Program-made: the position numbers and the translations under genes | Part shown: positions 11,170-23,398 of the stretch, piece by piece | Layout: the number at the start of each line of letters is the position of its first letter | Numbering within the stretch: position 1 is the stretch's first letter | Source of the DNA: Calvatia gigantea | Lineage: Eukaryota; Basidiomycota; Agaricomycetes; Agaricales; Lycoperdaceae | Length of the DNA: 64,000 nucleotides | Reading direction: 5' to 3' | NCBI GenBank assembly: GCA_025093985.1 | Contig: JACAAK010000010.1 | Span: forward strand, 521,501 to 585,500 | Notes under the pieces: generated by a model | Database searches by the model: none | The model's input: only the letters and a program-made list of their open reading frames with translations | What the model was told of the DNA's origin: nothing

Positions 11170-11462
11170 TGTTAGATGTGGTCTTATCAGTCCTATAGAT
11201 AGATTGGGATTTATCACTGACAGAGTTTTGGTCAGGTGATGAGTCACATGACACAGGTGGACTTGTAGCTTCCTGTGGATGCTTTAAGAGCCTTTAGTCT
11301 CTTACAGTTGTCCACAGGTGAGCAAAGTGTTGTAACTTCATTATTCAGTCTCTTACAGTTGTCCACAGTAATTGTGGATTTCCTCCTTTAATATTAATCC
11401 AATAGACTTTGTTCCACTGCTGTTAGGACCGTCTCAACGTTCCCCACATGCACCTCTTTACA
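11170..11462 (+). repeat. Copia-1 LTR (5' LTR, 293 bp)
   Basis: It begins TGTTAGATG and ends CTCTTTACA, the same length as the LTRs at 35084, 36480 and 52731. It holds the direct repeat AGTCTCTTACAGTTGTCCAC twice. A primer-binding site and gag follow, so this is the 5' LTR of a plus-strand element truncated by LINE insertion at about 12026. Confidence 0.85.
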
Positions 11463-11479
11463 GGTTATGGGCCCCACGC
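11463..11479 (+). other. Copia-1 primer-binding site, half-tRNA iMet type
   Basis: Directly after the LTR the sequence reads GGTTATGGGCCCCACGC. Its first 12 bases are the complement of GGGCCCATAACC, the anticodon-arm sequence of eukaryotic initiator tRNA-Met. Drosophila copia primes from a cleaved iMet half-tRNA in the same way. The match is by recall of the tRNA sequence. Confidence 0.55.
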
Positions 11480-11587
11480 TTTAACAGCTTCAAAACAACA
11501 TTTTAATTCATTTCCCTCCTTTTTCTCTATCTCTTTCTATATCTCTCTCCCCACCTCAACTCTATTTCCGCTCTCCTAACCACAAAA

Positions 11588-12025
11588 ATGGCTCAATCTG
11601 GACCAAACTTTGCAAAGCTATGTGGAACGAACTACTCTACTTGGGCTGGCAAGATGGAGGCGTGGTTGAGGGCTAGTGGTCTGTGGAAGATTGTTTCTGG
11701 AAAAGTCTTCCCCCCTGCCATGTTTAAAACCCCCACTGAGGCTGAGCTGGCTGCTCAGGATGCCTGGGAGGCTAAGGCAGACAGAGCTGCAGGTTGGCTC
11801 TTCCTTATGGTGAAAGCTGACCAGAGGATTCACTTCAATGGCATCCAGGATGACCCAGTCAAGATGTGGACCTCCCTACAGTCTGTACACCTCCAAAAGC
11901 ATCCAGGAATGTGATTCAATGCCTATAATGACCTCTTTACCATCCGGAAACTTGAGGAGGAGTCCCTACAGTCCCTTATCAACAGAGTTAAAGATGCAGT
12001 GAAGACTATCAAGGACATCTCCACC
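11588..12025 (+). pseudogene. gag: Copia-1 gag, 5' part
   Basis: It starts MAQSGPNFAKLCGTNYSTWAGKM in two runs, with the typical Copia gag opening LxGxNYxxWAxKMEAWL. A TGA at about 11911-11913 (after HPGM) interrupts it. The frame then continues through IRKLEEESLQSLINRV to VKTIKD, where the 5' end of a LINE begins. The overlapping part of gag is also present in the minus-strand element ending at 41186, so these are separate copies. Confidence 0.8.
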
Positions 12026-12145
12026 TTCCTTTTCCAGCAACCACCACCATCAACGGGGCGGTTACTGTAGTCTAGTCATATTGAATACACCGCAACCCCA
12101 ACGCTTGGCTAGGGCACGTCCCTAGTTGCTGATCTACTCACTGGT

Positions 12146-14249
12146 ATGAGCCGCAGGCCATCCAGCTCATCAAATGACCTGTGGGCAGACAATCTGGTTC
12201 TGCTGCAATCGTCCCCCGACCTGATTGCTCATATCCTGGGTGTGGGCTCCCAGCAGCCACAGCCCCGCTACCAAACCTGCGCCTCAACCCAGGCCTCCTC
12301 TGGGGAGGGCACACGCCAATGATATGCCACTGTCCCAATCATGGCACAGCCGCCATCAACAACCTCCTCGAGTGGAACCACCCGACCTCGGTCCCATGCT
12401 CCCTCTCGTGCAATGTCCCTCTCTCCTGTGCCAATGGAGATGGCAGACCCCTTCGACAACGATGAGGATGAGGTGGTAGCCCCTGGGGCTGCTGCCTCTG
12501 CGATCATCACCGATCCCCCTGGGAGCTCCGCTGGCAGAGATATGTCAGTGGAGTCGTTCGGTGATTTGGAGTATGCTCCATCCATAGTGGTGTTGGCAGG
12601 TGATGAAGAACACCTCGCTGTGGACGTTCAAGGTGCAGCCAAATCCCTGCACAACCTGGCCTCTTGGTTCAGGTCTGTGTATGCTATGCCACTTAATGCG
12701 GAATCGACCACAGTGGTACTGGGTGCCGCCTTGGCGTTTGTCCAGTCCCTGGCTAACAATGGCTGGTTGGATCGCTCTCCAACTGGTCAATCTAATCTGA
12801 GTTGGCTCGGGGGTCATGCTGTGGCCAACATTGCCTCTCACTATGCTCAACCCCTGCCAGCCAGGAGAGCTACTCCTCCGCCCCGGCCATCTGGCTCGGG
12901 TGACGTTGATGCCGACATGGGAGGCTCCATGCCTAGATCTGGTAGATTGAAGCCGGTGAGAGCTCCCGCACCGCCACCTCCGGTTCAACCTGTCCGCCCT
13001 GCTCATCACAAGCGGGACCTTGTCGAGTCGATCCGAAAGAATGCAGAGGCAAAGCGCCTTGCCCTGCAGCAACAGCAGAGGAGTGCCCAGGTCCAACCTA
13101 GTCCAGTGCGCCCTCTTAATATCACCAAGAAGAAGAAGGCGGCACTGTCCTCGTATGCGCAGACGCTCTCTTCCTCTGGCAAGGGCAAGTCTGCCCAGAT
13201 CCCTGTGGTTACGGCTGTGTGAGTTGTGCAGTCCTTCCCAGAGCTTGAGCCCAAACGAGTCGTTGCAATGGCTCGCGAAGCAGAACCCTCAGCGCAAGGC
13301 AAGTCCAAGCATCCTGACAATGTCACAGCTGGCCCCAACCGTCGACAGCTTCTCATGACAGCAGTGGCTGTTCTGGAAGGCTCCCCCCGTCCTCAAACCC
13401 AATCACTTTGTTGAAGTTATCAACAGAGGTCTTGTCCAGGCTCGTGTCCGATGTCGGATTGAGTCTGTCCGATTGAGTACGGCCAACACTTGGTCTCTGC
13501 TCACCAACTATGCTCCCACTCCGAAGGACGTCGCCATCATTGACAAGTGGGCTCACAAGGCGGTTGCTGAGGGCATTAAGCTCCAGCTCCACATCCCCGA
13601 TTCCACGTCCTACATCAGGATTGTGGATATCCTATTTATCGATGAGCTTGGCCGCAAGGCCATGACCATCGAACGCCTCCTGGGTCATCTCTCAAAGTCC
13701 CCCCATCATGAGGACTTTGCTATGCTGTCCCATACCCCGTGCATTTCGTGCAACTCTGCCAGCTCTGACATGTGCACAGCCTGGCTTGACCTTGCTGACT
13801 CTAAGACCAGCACTTGGATGAAGCACCTTGTGGGGTGCACTGTCCATATTGGAACACACTCCTGCCGTATGCAGCAGGCTTCCACCTGTACCGGGGTTCC
13901 CTGGTGTCAGCGTTGCTGGTACTGGGGCCACCCCACTGCTATCTGTTGATCTCGGTCGAACAGGTGCCCCATCTGCGCTGGGCCTCATACCTCTGAGAAC
14001 CACTGCGCTGTCACTGGCTGTTGTCATCCCAAGGATCTCAACAAGGCTACCCCTGAGGGACAACTGTGTCCCCACAAGTTTAAGTGTCTTAACTGCAGTG
14101 GTGAGCACCGCCGACTCCCATTCGTGCCAACTTTGGCGCCACTGGTATGAGGCCGAGTGGATCAAAGAGCACTACAGAAAGGTGAGTGAACGTCATCTCT
14201 CAAGGATGGTGTCATGATCCGCTGATAACACTTCAGCATCCGCGCAATG
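12146..14249 (+). pseudogene. LINE ORF1 (zinc-knuckle RNA-binding protein), decayed
   Basis: Starts at ATG 12146. The N-terminal half is Pro/Ser-rich with an acidic segment; the middle has a KKKK patch. The C-terminus holds CCHC-type knuckles: C-x2-C-x4-H-x4-C in CQRCWYWGHPTAIC, then CPICAGPHTSENH and a third Cys/His cluster before the end. It is broken by a stop near 12320, a stop near 13220, a frameshift near 13390 and a stop after the first knuckle. In related LINEs ORF1 binds the element's RNA and forms RNP particles. Confidence 0.85.
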
Positions 14250-16398
14250 AACCCTGAGCCTGATGAGTTGAAGTGTTTCGTGAAGGGTAGATTACGTATA
14301 TTGTCATTTAACGTAGCAAAGAATTACACATTATTGGACACATTGCTAGAGTCTGAAAAAGACAACTTCAACATCATTTTCGTCCAGGAACTGCCCTGGT
14401 GAACAATTAGATCTGCCCCCTCGACACTTGACGCTGAGGGTGAGCCTGTCATTGGAGCACCTAAGCACCCTGAGTGGTTGTACATGGTGAGGCCGGCCTT
14501 CTCTTTGGAGGAACAAGATTGACCCCGTGTTATGGCATATGTCCACATACAGATCAAGAGACTGAGGCCCTCGCTAAGGTGGGACCTCATTGATCACCAG
14601 GATGTGATGGTTGTCACCATCTTCAACCATGGCCGCGAACGCCATTTCATGAATGTTTATTCTGACAATGAGCACACTGCGATCAGGCTTCTCTATGAGA
14701 AGCGTGATTCTCTACCCCAGATGCACTACATGGGAGGCGATTTTAATTGCCATTCACGTGAGTGGGACGATAGTGTTCCGCATCACCACCGACCCACCCA
14801 GCAGCTCTTGGAAGCTGCCAACGACCTCGGCCTTGGAATCTGGTTGCCAGATTCTAGAGCTTCTATGCATGTACCTCGAGATCTGACCAAATGCCAATCG
14901 GTGATTGATCTGATCTTTATCTCTGATCTTAGGTGGTGCATCGTGCATCCCCAGATCAGATCAGATCTGACAGGTCCATCAGATCACCATCTGCTGTCTG
15001 TCACGATCCCTATCCGCCCTGAAGACATCACGAATGTCAGAAGGGCATTTCCCAAGAACTCGGCAGCAACTGCAGAATTGCAGTTCCTGGATGAGATCAG
15101 AAAAGGGGTGTATAGTCTTCGGGATCATCCCCTTAATTCAGCGCGGGATGTTAATGTCCTAGCATCGGCTATTGGGTCGGTGTTCTCTGCAGCGTGGCAT
15201 TGCCACACTGTGGAGGTGCACATATCTGCAAAATCTCAGCCTTGGTGGGATGAGGACTGCACTGTCGCCCTATGGGCCCACAGGGACTCTTCGGACCCTG
15301 TGGACTGGAAGGCATTTCGACACATTGTGGCGTCTAAGAAGCACAAATTCTTCGACAAGAAGATTGAGGAAATTGCTGAGACCAACAAGTGCCCTTGGGA
15401 CCTTATGGAATGGGTTAAGGCACACAAGTTGCCTGCATGCGAGGCTATCTCCTACCAGGGGGAGCCTTGCCACACTATGGACTCCCTATGGGAGGCCCTT
15501 CACGGTACCTACAACTCCGCCTCTGGGCATAAGTGTGATACCCCCATTATTGATCCGCTCCCTGCGCTTCCGCAGAGGGGGTGGGTTGACTTCTCAGACA
15601 AGGAGCTGGTGGATGCACTGTCTGCCTGCTCCAAAGTCTCTGCTCTGGGCCCTGACCACGTTATGTGGAGGATGCTCAAACAGATCGTGCTTGGGGATGC
15701 CCTGCCGATCTTCGTATGTCTAGCTAGTGCCTGTATTCGTCTAGGCTGCTGGCCAGAGTATTTTAAGGAATCTATGTCAGTTATTATCCCTAAGCCGGGT
15801 AAGCCTGCATATTCTACGCCCAAGGCCTGAAGGCCTATAGTTCTTCTCAACACGCTGGGTAAAGCTGTTTGAGAAAATGATCATAACTAGGCTCCAGTTT
15901 GACTCTGTCAAATTTGGGGTCTTTCACCCTAATCAGCTCGGAGGTGTGATCCAACGATCCACTGAAGATGCTGGCCTGATGCTGACCCACATTATAAGAG
16001 CGGGTTGGGCTAAGGGCCTCAGGACTAGCATTGTGGCATTTGACATAGCACAGTTCTTCCCTTCATTGCACCATGATATGCTGGTTACAATACTTCACAA
16101 GCAAGGATTCGCCCCTGAGTTGGTTGAGTTCTTTGCGCACTACCTGGTAGGATGGAAGACCCAGTATTGCTGGGATTCTTTCAAGTCTGAGCTGTTTCCA
16201 TCGGATGTGGGGGTAGGGCAAGGCTCTGCCCTCTCCCCCATCCTATCAGCCTTATACATAGCTCCGCTAATGTGGCTCTTTGACAGGGAGGCGTCATGCT
16301 TAGGGACGACCCTTCTGTCATATGTCGATGATGGTACCATCATTGCCCAGTCTAAGGACTGGAAATCCAACCTTGTGGCTCTGAAGGAGGCATATGGT
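14247..16398 (+). pseudogene. LINE ORF2, endonuclease and part of RT, decayed
   Basis: ATG 14247 overlaps the ORF1 stop (ATGA). The EEP endonuclease motifs are present (QE, NVYS, GGDFNCHS, SDHH), then RT with FDIAQFFPSL, GVGQGSALSP and YVDDGTIIAQ. Defects are a TGA after PW near 14400, a TGA near 14521, a TGA in the STPKA-RPIV segment near 15828, and a one-base insertion near 15862 (GGTAAAGCTG). The RNase H half is absent. Confidence 0.88.
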
Positions 16399-18514
16399 TT
16401 TTTTTTTTTTTTTTTTTAAATCAAGGCTTGCACCAATTTATAATGCAGTGCCCGATCGCAGTCTGCGTGTAGCAGAGTACAAATCCCCTAACTACAAAGT
16501 CTGATGAGTTAAGAGTAATCTACCTTTCACAGACAGCCCAACCCAGCCCAAGCCGTACCAGCCTAGCCCAAACCAAGCTGCCCCCTACTGAATAAACTAC
16601 CCCAGTCGCCTGAAATGCCCATCACACTGAAGAAGACCCAGTTGCCCAGGCCTTGTGGTGTACACCCAGTAACGCACCGTCGCCGTGCAACGGTGCCCTG
16701 ATCATCCCACAAGAGGCAGACCCAGCGGCAGTGGTGGCAAAGTGCCCTTAGGGGGACAGGTGTAATCAGGAGAGCCGGCACAAGGAGCCCCCGCTTGGAG
16801 GCGCCTTACCCCCAACTTCCCAGGTGAAAGAGTATCAGCCCAGTCCCAATCCAGAGCAGCCCAGCAGGCAGGGTAGCAACTCGAAGTGTCGCCCAGATGG
16901 CGCCCAAGAAAGCAGCTTAGCAGGACAAACCTGTACCGCCACCCGGGGACCCCACCCCCGTTATTTACGCCTCCGCCCCCCATGAAGCCCCCGACCAGGC
17001 CCAGGAAAGGAGCACCACCAGCCAAGGCCGGAAGCACCCCCCAGGGACCCCACCCCTATTGCCTTACAACTTCTCTACCCAGTAGGCCAGAAGACCAACA
17101 ACCCCACAGGAGCCCCCCACGCACGCCAGCTCAGCTGATCCCAGCATCATCTAGTCTGAACACAAAAGCCCCAGGGTTTGCATTCAGAAAGTCAATTAGC
17201 TCACGAATGGTCTGAGAAGGTCTGTCAAGTTCCCTTTTGTGATTGGGACACCTGATGAATATGTGATAGTGCCCCTCAAGAGCGGCACCACATGAACAGC
17301 CAAAGCTTTTGTTAGGAAAGAATCATACCCGGTATGACCCAATCAGAGCATGACCAGTGACAGCACATGCGGCCCTTGCACATAGCGAATTAGAGCCGCT
17401 AACATGAGGGAGCCAGGGCCCACCAGAAAGGTAGGTCGGCTTCCCCGGAATAGATGGATCTGCCCCAGAGGCGAGATCCATGTTGCTATGCCCCTTGTAA
17501 GAAGAGGTAGAGTACAGCTGACACCATGACTCCAGAATGTCGTCGACCACCTCTTTGCGCAGGCGGGCAATAGAAGTGAACAGCCTCAGGCCATAAGCGA
17601 CCTGAGGGAACGAGGTGACATGCCAGTGCACAGCATGGTGGAACTCCCACTTCTCGGAAGAAGGGACAGCGAGAAATTCAATGCCTCTCCGGGGATCCCC
17701 AGAGAGCCATCGTTTAAGTGCCACGCACACCCCTTGGGACAGCATCTGCCCGGAATGTGTAGACGGATCAACTGCGAGCTTCGCTGATGCAATAGAATCA
17801 GTGAATACGTGTATGAGACTGACGTCACCCTGCTTGAGAGCAAAGTGGATGCCAAGTGCAATGGCCATGAGCTCAGCATTAGGTGCTGTAACTCGGCCCG
17901 CCACGCGAGTGATCTCCCAGAGACACTCCCGCTGGCGATAGACATGGGCAGATGAGACTGCCTGGAACTTGCCATGGAGCAGCAGACTTGCGTCCGTCGC
18001 CATATGGACAATCCCGAGGTCCTCTCTGCACTCCCTAAGGCGCACGTTGAGAGCATACATATGCTCGGGGTCAGTATTACCCTCTGCATTGAGTTTCACC
18101 TCCATGAACGACACCTGGTCAGGGTGGCAGTCCATCAGGCGGTATCCAGGCCAATTAATTGAAGCCATAGGCTCAAATTCCTCGACGAGGTTTACCAGGT
18201 TGGCATCAGCCTGGATTAAGGAGCCTCTAGTCTTCTTGCAAACCGCAGGAGACATAAGACCGATAGAGCGGGTATGCAGCTTAGCAGACCCAGAATACTC
18301 AGGGCTCATGAGGGCTCTAAGGGGATGATTAGGTGACAGGGTCTTGATCCTGTAATCTGACCTGACAGCAAGCTTCTGTATATGAAGCTGGATAGGTATG
18401 AGACCTGCGAATGACTCTGCAGCCCCAGTAGGAGCAGTCCGGAATGCACCTGTAATCCACAGGGCCGCCCGTCTTTGCATGACATTCAGGCTCTTAAGGG
18501 CCGCCTTACAGCAG
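16399..18514 (-). mobile_element. 5'-truncated LINE (3' half)
   Basis: A T-run at 16399-16417 marks the 3' end. 3' UTR and ORF2 C-terminal half follow on the minus strand up to 18514, where it starts at CKAALKSLNV. The left flank is the LINE ORF2 at EAYG. The right flank is GCACTGTCTGCCTGC, which is the reverse complement of the 15 bases after the poly(A) at 31093. The two ends therefore do not belong to one undisturbed insertion. Confidence 0.88.
17131..18514 (-). pseudogene. LINE ORF2 C-terminal half (RNase H, zinc knuckle)
   Basis: It contains the RNase H landmarks D in MATDAS, E in NAELMAIALG and D in VFTDSIAS, then the C-terminal CSCGAAL...H...C knuckle. A stop interrupts after ALIGSYRV near 17335 and further changes follow before the normal stop at 17131-17133. 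The 5' end is truncated in the thumb/connection region. Confidence 0.85.
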
Positions 18515-20373
18515 GCACTGTCTGCCTGCTCCAAGGTCTCCGCTCTGGGCCCTGACTACGTTACATGGAGGATGCTCAAACAGATTGTGCTTGGGGATGC
18601 CCTGCCGGTCTTCATATGTCTAGCTAGTGCCTGTATTCGTCTAGGCTGCTGGCCAGAGTATTTTAAGGAATCTATGTTGGTTATTATCCCTAAGCCAGGT
18701 AAGCCTGCATACTCTACGCCCAAGGCCTTTAGGCCTATAGTTCTTCTCAACACGCTGGGTAAGCTGTTTGAGAAAATGATTGTGACTAGACTCCAGTTTG
18801 ACTCTGTCAAATTTGGGGTCTTTCACCCTAATCAGCTCAGAGGTGTGATCCAACGATCCACTGAAGATGCTGGCCTGATGCTGACCCACATTGTAAGAGC
18901 GGGTTGGGCTAAGGGCCTCAGGACTAGCATTGTGGCATTTGACATAGCACAGTTCTTCCCATCATTGCACTATGATATGCTGGTTACAATACTTCGCAAG
19001 CAAGGATTCGCCCCTGAGTTGGTTGAGTTCTTTGCGCACTACCTGGTAGGATGGAAGACCCAGTATTGCTGGGATTCTTTCAAGTCCGAGCTGTTTCCAT
19101 TGGATGTGGGGGTAGGACAGGGATCTGCCCTCTCCCCCGTCCTATCAGCCTTATACATAGCTCCGCTAATGTGGCTTTTTGACAGGGAGGCGTCACATCT
19201 AGGAACGACTCTTTTGTCATATGTTGATGATGGTACCATCATTGCCCAGTCTAAGGACTGGGGATCTAACCTTGTGGCTCTTAAGGAGGCATATGGTGTT
19301 ATATTCAGGCTCTTTGAGCACTTCGCCTTGGTACTTGAACATGACAAGTCTTCCGACCTACCTTTCTGGTGGGCCCTGGCTCCCTCATGTCAGCGGCTCT
19401 AACTTGCTCTGTGCGAGAGCCGTGCGTGCCGTTACTGGTCATGCTCCGATCAGGTCATACCGGGTACGATTCTTTCCTACTGAAGGCGTTGGCTGTTCGT
19501 GTGGCGCCGCTCTTGAGGGGCACTATCACATTTTCGTCAGGTGTCCCAATCACAAAAGGGAACTGGACAGACCTCCTCAGACCATTCGTGAGCTGATTGA
19601 CTTCCTGAATGCAAACCCTGGGGCCTTTGCATTCAAACCAGATGATGCTGGGATCAGTTGAGCTGGCGTGCATGGGGGGTCCCTGCGGTGTCACTGGTCT
19701 TCTGGCCTACTGGGTGGAGAAGTCGCAAGGCAACAGGGGTGGGGTCCCTGGGGAGTGCTTCTGGCCTCGGCTAGTGGTGCTCCTTTCCTGGGCCTGGTTG
19801 GGGGCTTCACAGGGGGCGGAGGCATTAAATAACGGGGGTGGGGTCCCCGGGTGGCAGTGCGGGTTCGTCCTGCTAAGCTGTTTTCTTGGGCACCGTCTAG
19901 GCAGCACTTCGAGTTGCTACCCTGCCTGCTGTGTTGCCCTGGATCAGGACTGGGCTGATACCCTTTCACTTGGGAAGTTGGGAGTAAGGTGGCTCCAAGT
20001 GGGGGCTCCTTGCGCTGGCTCTCCTGACTACATCTGTCCCCCTGAGGGCACTCGGCTGCTGTTGCTGCTGGGTCCGCCTTGTGAGGGATGATCAGGGCAC
20101 CGTCGCGCTGCAACGGTGCGTCACTGGGTGTACACCACAAGACCTGGGCAACTGGGTCTTCTTCAGTGTGATGGGCATTTCGGGCGACCGGGGGGTTTAG
20201 CAAGTAAGGGGGGTCCGGTTTGGTCTGGGTGGGCATTGTGTCTGGCTTGGGTTGGGTTGGGCTCCTTCTGAACAGTAGATTACTCTTAACTCATTGGACT
20301 TTGTAGTTGGGGCTCTGTACTTAGCTACATGCAGACTGCGATCGGGCACCACGTTATAAATTGGCGCAAGCCA

Positions 20374-20404
<31 letters not shown>

Positions 20405-21432
20405 CACAACAAGTCTGAGGTTTTTCACTTCTCCCATAAGCACGGGGATGATAATCCACCGATTGACCTAGGCTTTGCCCCGTTCACTGGTGATACACCG
20501 CTTTGACCCAAGCCCTATTGGAGGTATTTGGGTTTCTACTTCGACCATGCCCTTACGTTCAAGGAGCATGTTCGCTATTATTCTACCAAAGCACTGTCTA
20601 CGGTGAAAGCCATGAAAATGCTTGGTAACTCCATGAGGGGCTTGCAGCCTATGCAGAAGTGCCTCCTCTATTGGTCGTGTGTTGTCCCAATTGCGACATA
20701 TGGCTTCAAACTCTGGTTCTTCAAGGGGTCCCACTGTAAAGCGGCCCTTAAGAGCCTGAATGTCATGCAGAGACAGGCAGCCCTGTGGATTACAGGTGCA
20801 TTCCGGACTGCCCCTACTAGGGCCACGGAGTCATTCGCGGGTCTCATACCCATCCAGCTTCACATACAGAAGCTTGCTGTCAGGTCGGACTACAGGATTA
20901 AGACCCTGTCGCCTAATCATCCCCTTAGAGCCCTTATGAGCCCTGAGTATTCCAGGTCTGCTAAGTTGCATACTCACTCCATCGGTCTTATGTCCCCCGC
21001 TATTCGCAGGAAGACTAAAGGCTCCTTAATCCAGGCTGATGCCAACCTGGTAAACCTCATCGAGGAATTTGAGCCTATGGCCTCAATTAATCAGCCCGGA
21101 TACTGCCTGATGGACTGCCACCCTGACCAGGTGTCGTTCATGGAGGTGAAACTCAATGCAGAGGGTAATACCGACCCCAAGCATATGTATGCTCTCAACG
21201 TGCACCTTAGGGAGTGCAGAGAGGATCTCGGGATTGTCCATATGGTGACAGATGCAAGTCTTCCACTCCATGGCAAGTTCCAGGCAGTCTCATCTGCCCA
21301 TGTCTATCGCCGACGTGAGTATCTCCGGGAGATCACTCGTGTGGCAGGTTGAGTTACAGCACCTGATGCTGAGCTCATGGCCATTGCACTTGGCATTCAT
21401 TTTGCTCTTAAGCAGGATGACATCAGGCTCAT
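18515..21432 (+). pseudogene. LINE ORF2 middle fragment (RT to RNase H), with nested LINE
   Basis: It opens at LSACSKVSALGPD, passes through the RT (VAFDIAQFFPSL, GVGQGSALSP, YVDDGTIIAQ) to LEHDKS at 19351, is broken by the LINE at 19352-20402, and resumes at KSEVFHFS from 20409. It ends inside RNase H (QDDIRLI) at about 21432, where the 5' end of the next LINE starts. Stops occur at PL-PKP and VAG-VTAP. It is the missing continuation of the minus-strand LINE at 31094-35083, now in the opposite orientation. Confidence 0.85.
19352..20402 (+). mobile_element. 5'-truncated LINE insertion with poly(A)
   Basis: It begins in ORF2 at DLPFWW-like sequence (out of frame), carries the C-terminal knuckle, normal stop and full 3' UTR, and ends in poly(A) at about 20380-20404. 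Flanks AACATGACAAGTCT (19338-19351) and AACACAACAAGTCT (20403-20416) are a 14-bp TSD with two transitions. The host ORF2 is exactly collinear across the insert. Confidence 0.85.
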
Positions 21433-23364
21433 ATGCAAGCATCTTCATCACCTTCCTTTTCCAGCAACCACCACCATCAACGGGGTGGTTACTGTAGTCT
21501 AGTCGTATCGAATACACCACAACCCCAACGCTTGGCTAGGGTACATCCCTAGTTGCTGATCTACTTGCTGGTATGAGCTGCAGGCCACCCAGCTCATCTA
21601 ACGACCCGTGGGCCGACAATCTGGTTCTGCCGCAATTGTCCCCAGACCCGATCGCTTGTATCCCAGGTGTGGGCTCCCAGCAGCCACAACCTCACTACCA
21701 GACCTGCACCTCGACCCAGGCATCCGCTGGGGAGGGCACACGCCAACAATACGCCACCATCCCAATCACGGCACAGCCGCCATCAACAACCTCCTCGAGT
21801 AGAACCGCCCGACCTTGGTCCCGTGCTCCCTCTCATGCTACCTCCCCCTCTCCTGCACCAATGGAGATGGTGGACCCTTTCGACAATGACGAAGATGAGG
21901 TGGCGGCCCCTGGGGCTGCTGCTTCTGCGATTGTTACCGATCCCCCTGGGAGCTCCGCTGGCAGAGATATGTCAGTGGAGTCGTTTGGCAATTTGGAGTA
22001 TGCTCCATCCATAGCGGCGTTGGCAGGTGACGAAGAACACCTCGCTGTGGACGTCCAAGGCACAGCCGAATCCCTGTACAACCTGGCCTCTTGGTTCAGG
22101 TCCGTGCATGCTATGCTGCTTAACGTGGAATCTACCACAGTGGTACTGGGTGCTGCCTTGGTGTTTGTCCAGTCCCTGTCTAACAATGGCTGGTTGGATC
22201 GCTCTCCAACTGGTCAGTCTAATCCGAGTTGGCTCGGAGGTCACACTATGGCCAACATTGCCTCTCACTACGCTCAACCCCTGCCAGCCAGGAGAGCTAC
22301 TCCTCCACCTCGGCCATCTGGCTCGGGCGATGTTGATGCTGATATGGGAGGCTCCATGCCTAGATCCAGTAGATCGAAGCCGGCTAGAGTTCCCACACCA
22401 CCACCTCCGTTTCAGCCCATCCATCCTGCTCGTCGTGAGCGGGATCTCGTTGAGTTGATCCGAAAGAACGCAGAAGCAAAGCACCTTGCCCTGCAGCAGC
22501 AGCAGAGGAGTGCGCCGGTCCAGCCTGGTCCGGTGCGCCCTCTTAATATCACCAAGAAGAAGAAGGCAGTGCCATCCTCGTATGCGCAGACGCTATCTTC
22601 CTCTGGCAAGGGCAAGTCTGCCCAAATCCCTGTGGTCATGGCGGTGCGCATTGCGCAGTCGTTCCCAGAGCTTGAACCCAAGCGAGTCGTAGCTATGGCT
22701 CGTGAGGCTGAACCCTCGGCACAAGGCAAGTCCAAGCACCCTGACAATGTCATGGCTGGTCCCAACCATCGACAACTTCTCATGACCGCGGTTGCTGTGC
22801 TGGAAGGTGCCCCCCACCCTCAGACTAATCACTTTGTTGAAGTCATCAACAGAGGCCTAGTACAAGCTTGTGTCCACTGCAGGATCGAGTCAGTTCACTC
22901 GAGCATGGCCAACTCTTGGTCGCTGCTCACCAACTACACCCCCACTCTGAAGGATGTTGCCATCATCGACGAGTGGGCCCACAAGGCGGTTGCTGAGGGC
23001 ATTAAGCTCCAGCTCCGTGTCCCCGACTCCACATCCTACATCAGGATTGTGGATATCCCATTCATCGATGAACTCGGCCGCAAAGCCATGACTATCAAAT
23101 GGCTTCTGGGCCATCTGTCAAAGTCTCTGCACCGCGAGGACTTTGCCATGTTGTCTCACACCCCGCGCATCTCGCGCAACTCCGCCAGCTCTGACACCTG
23201 CACAGCTTGGCTCGACTTAGCCAATTCTAAGACCGGCACTCGGATGAAGCGTCTTGTGGGGCACACCGTCCAGATTGGAACGCACTCCTGCCGCGTGCAG
23301 CAGGCCTCCGCCCGTACCGGGGTCCCCTGGTGTCAGCGTTGCTGGTACTGGGGCCACCCCACTG

Positions 23365-23366
<2 letters not shown>

Positions 23367-23398
<32 letters not shown>

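Larger units (their letters stand above)
12026..16398 (+). mobile_element. LINE with intact 5' end, 3' part missing
   Basis: The 5' end matches the LINE starts at 21433 and 58304 (CCTTCCTTTTCCAGCAACC). It carries the 5' UTR (to 12145), ORF1 and ORF2 up to the RT domain. It is cut at ORF2 codons LKEAYG by the poly(T) of a minus-strand LINE at 16399. It inserted into the gag gene of Copia-1. Its missing 3' part is not directly across the next insertion. Confidence 0.85.

Noticed and set aside
16391..16419. Reading frames ending or starting in runs of Phe at T-runs (for example near 16400, 23370, 41190, 43265)
   Set aside because: These are LINE poly(A) tails read on the other strand and fused by chance to neighbouring ORFs.
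18515..20402. 18515-20402 as one LINE with an internal deletion and its own poly(A)
   Set aside because: ORF2 continues exactly at the same codon after the poly(A), and a 14-bp near-duplication flanks 19352-20402, so a nested insertion is the better reading.
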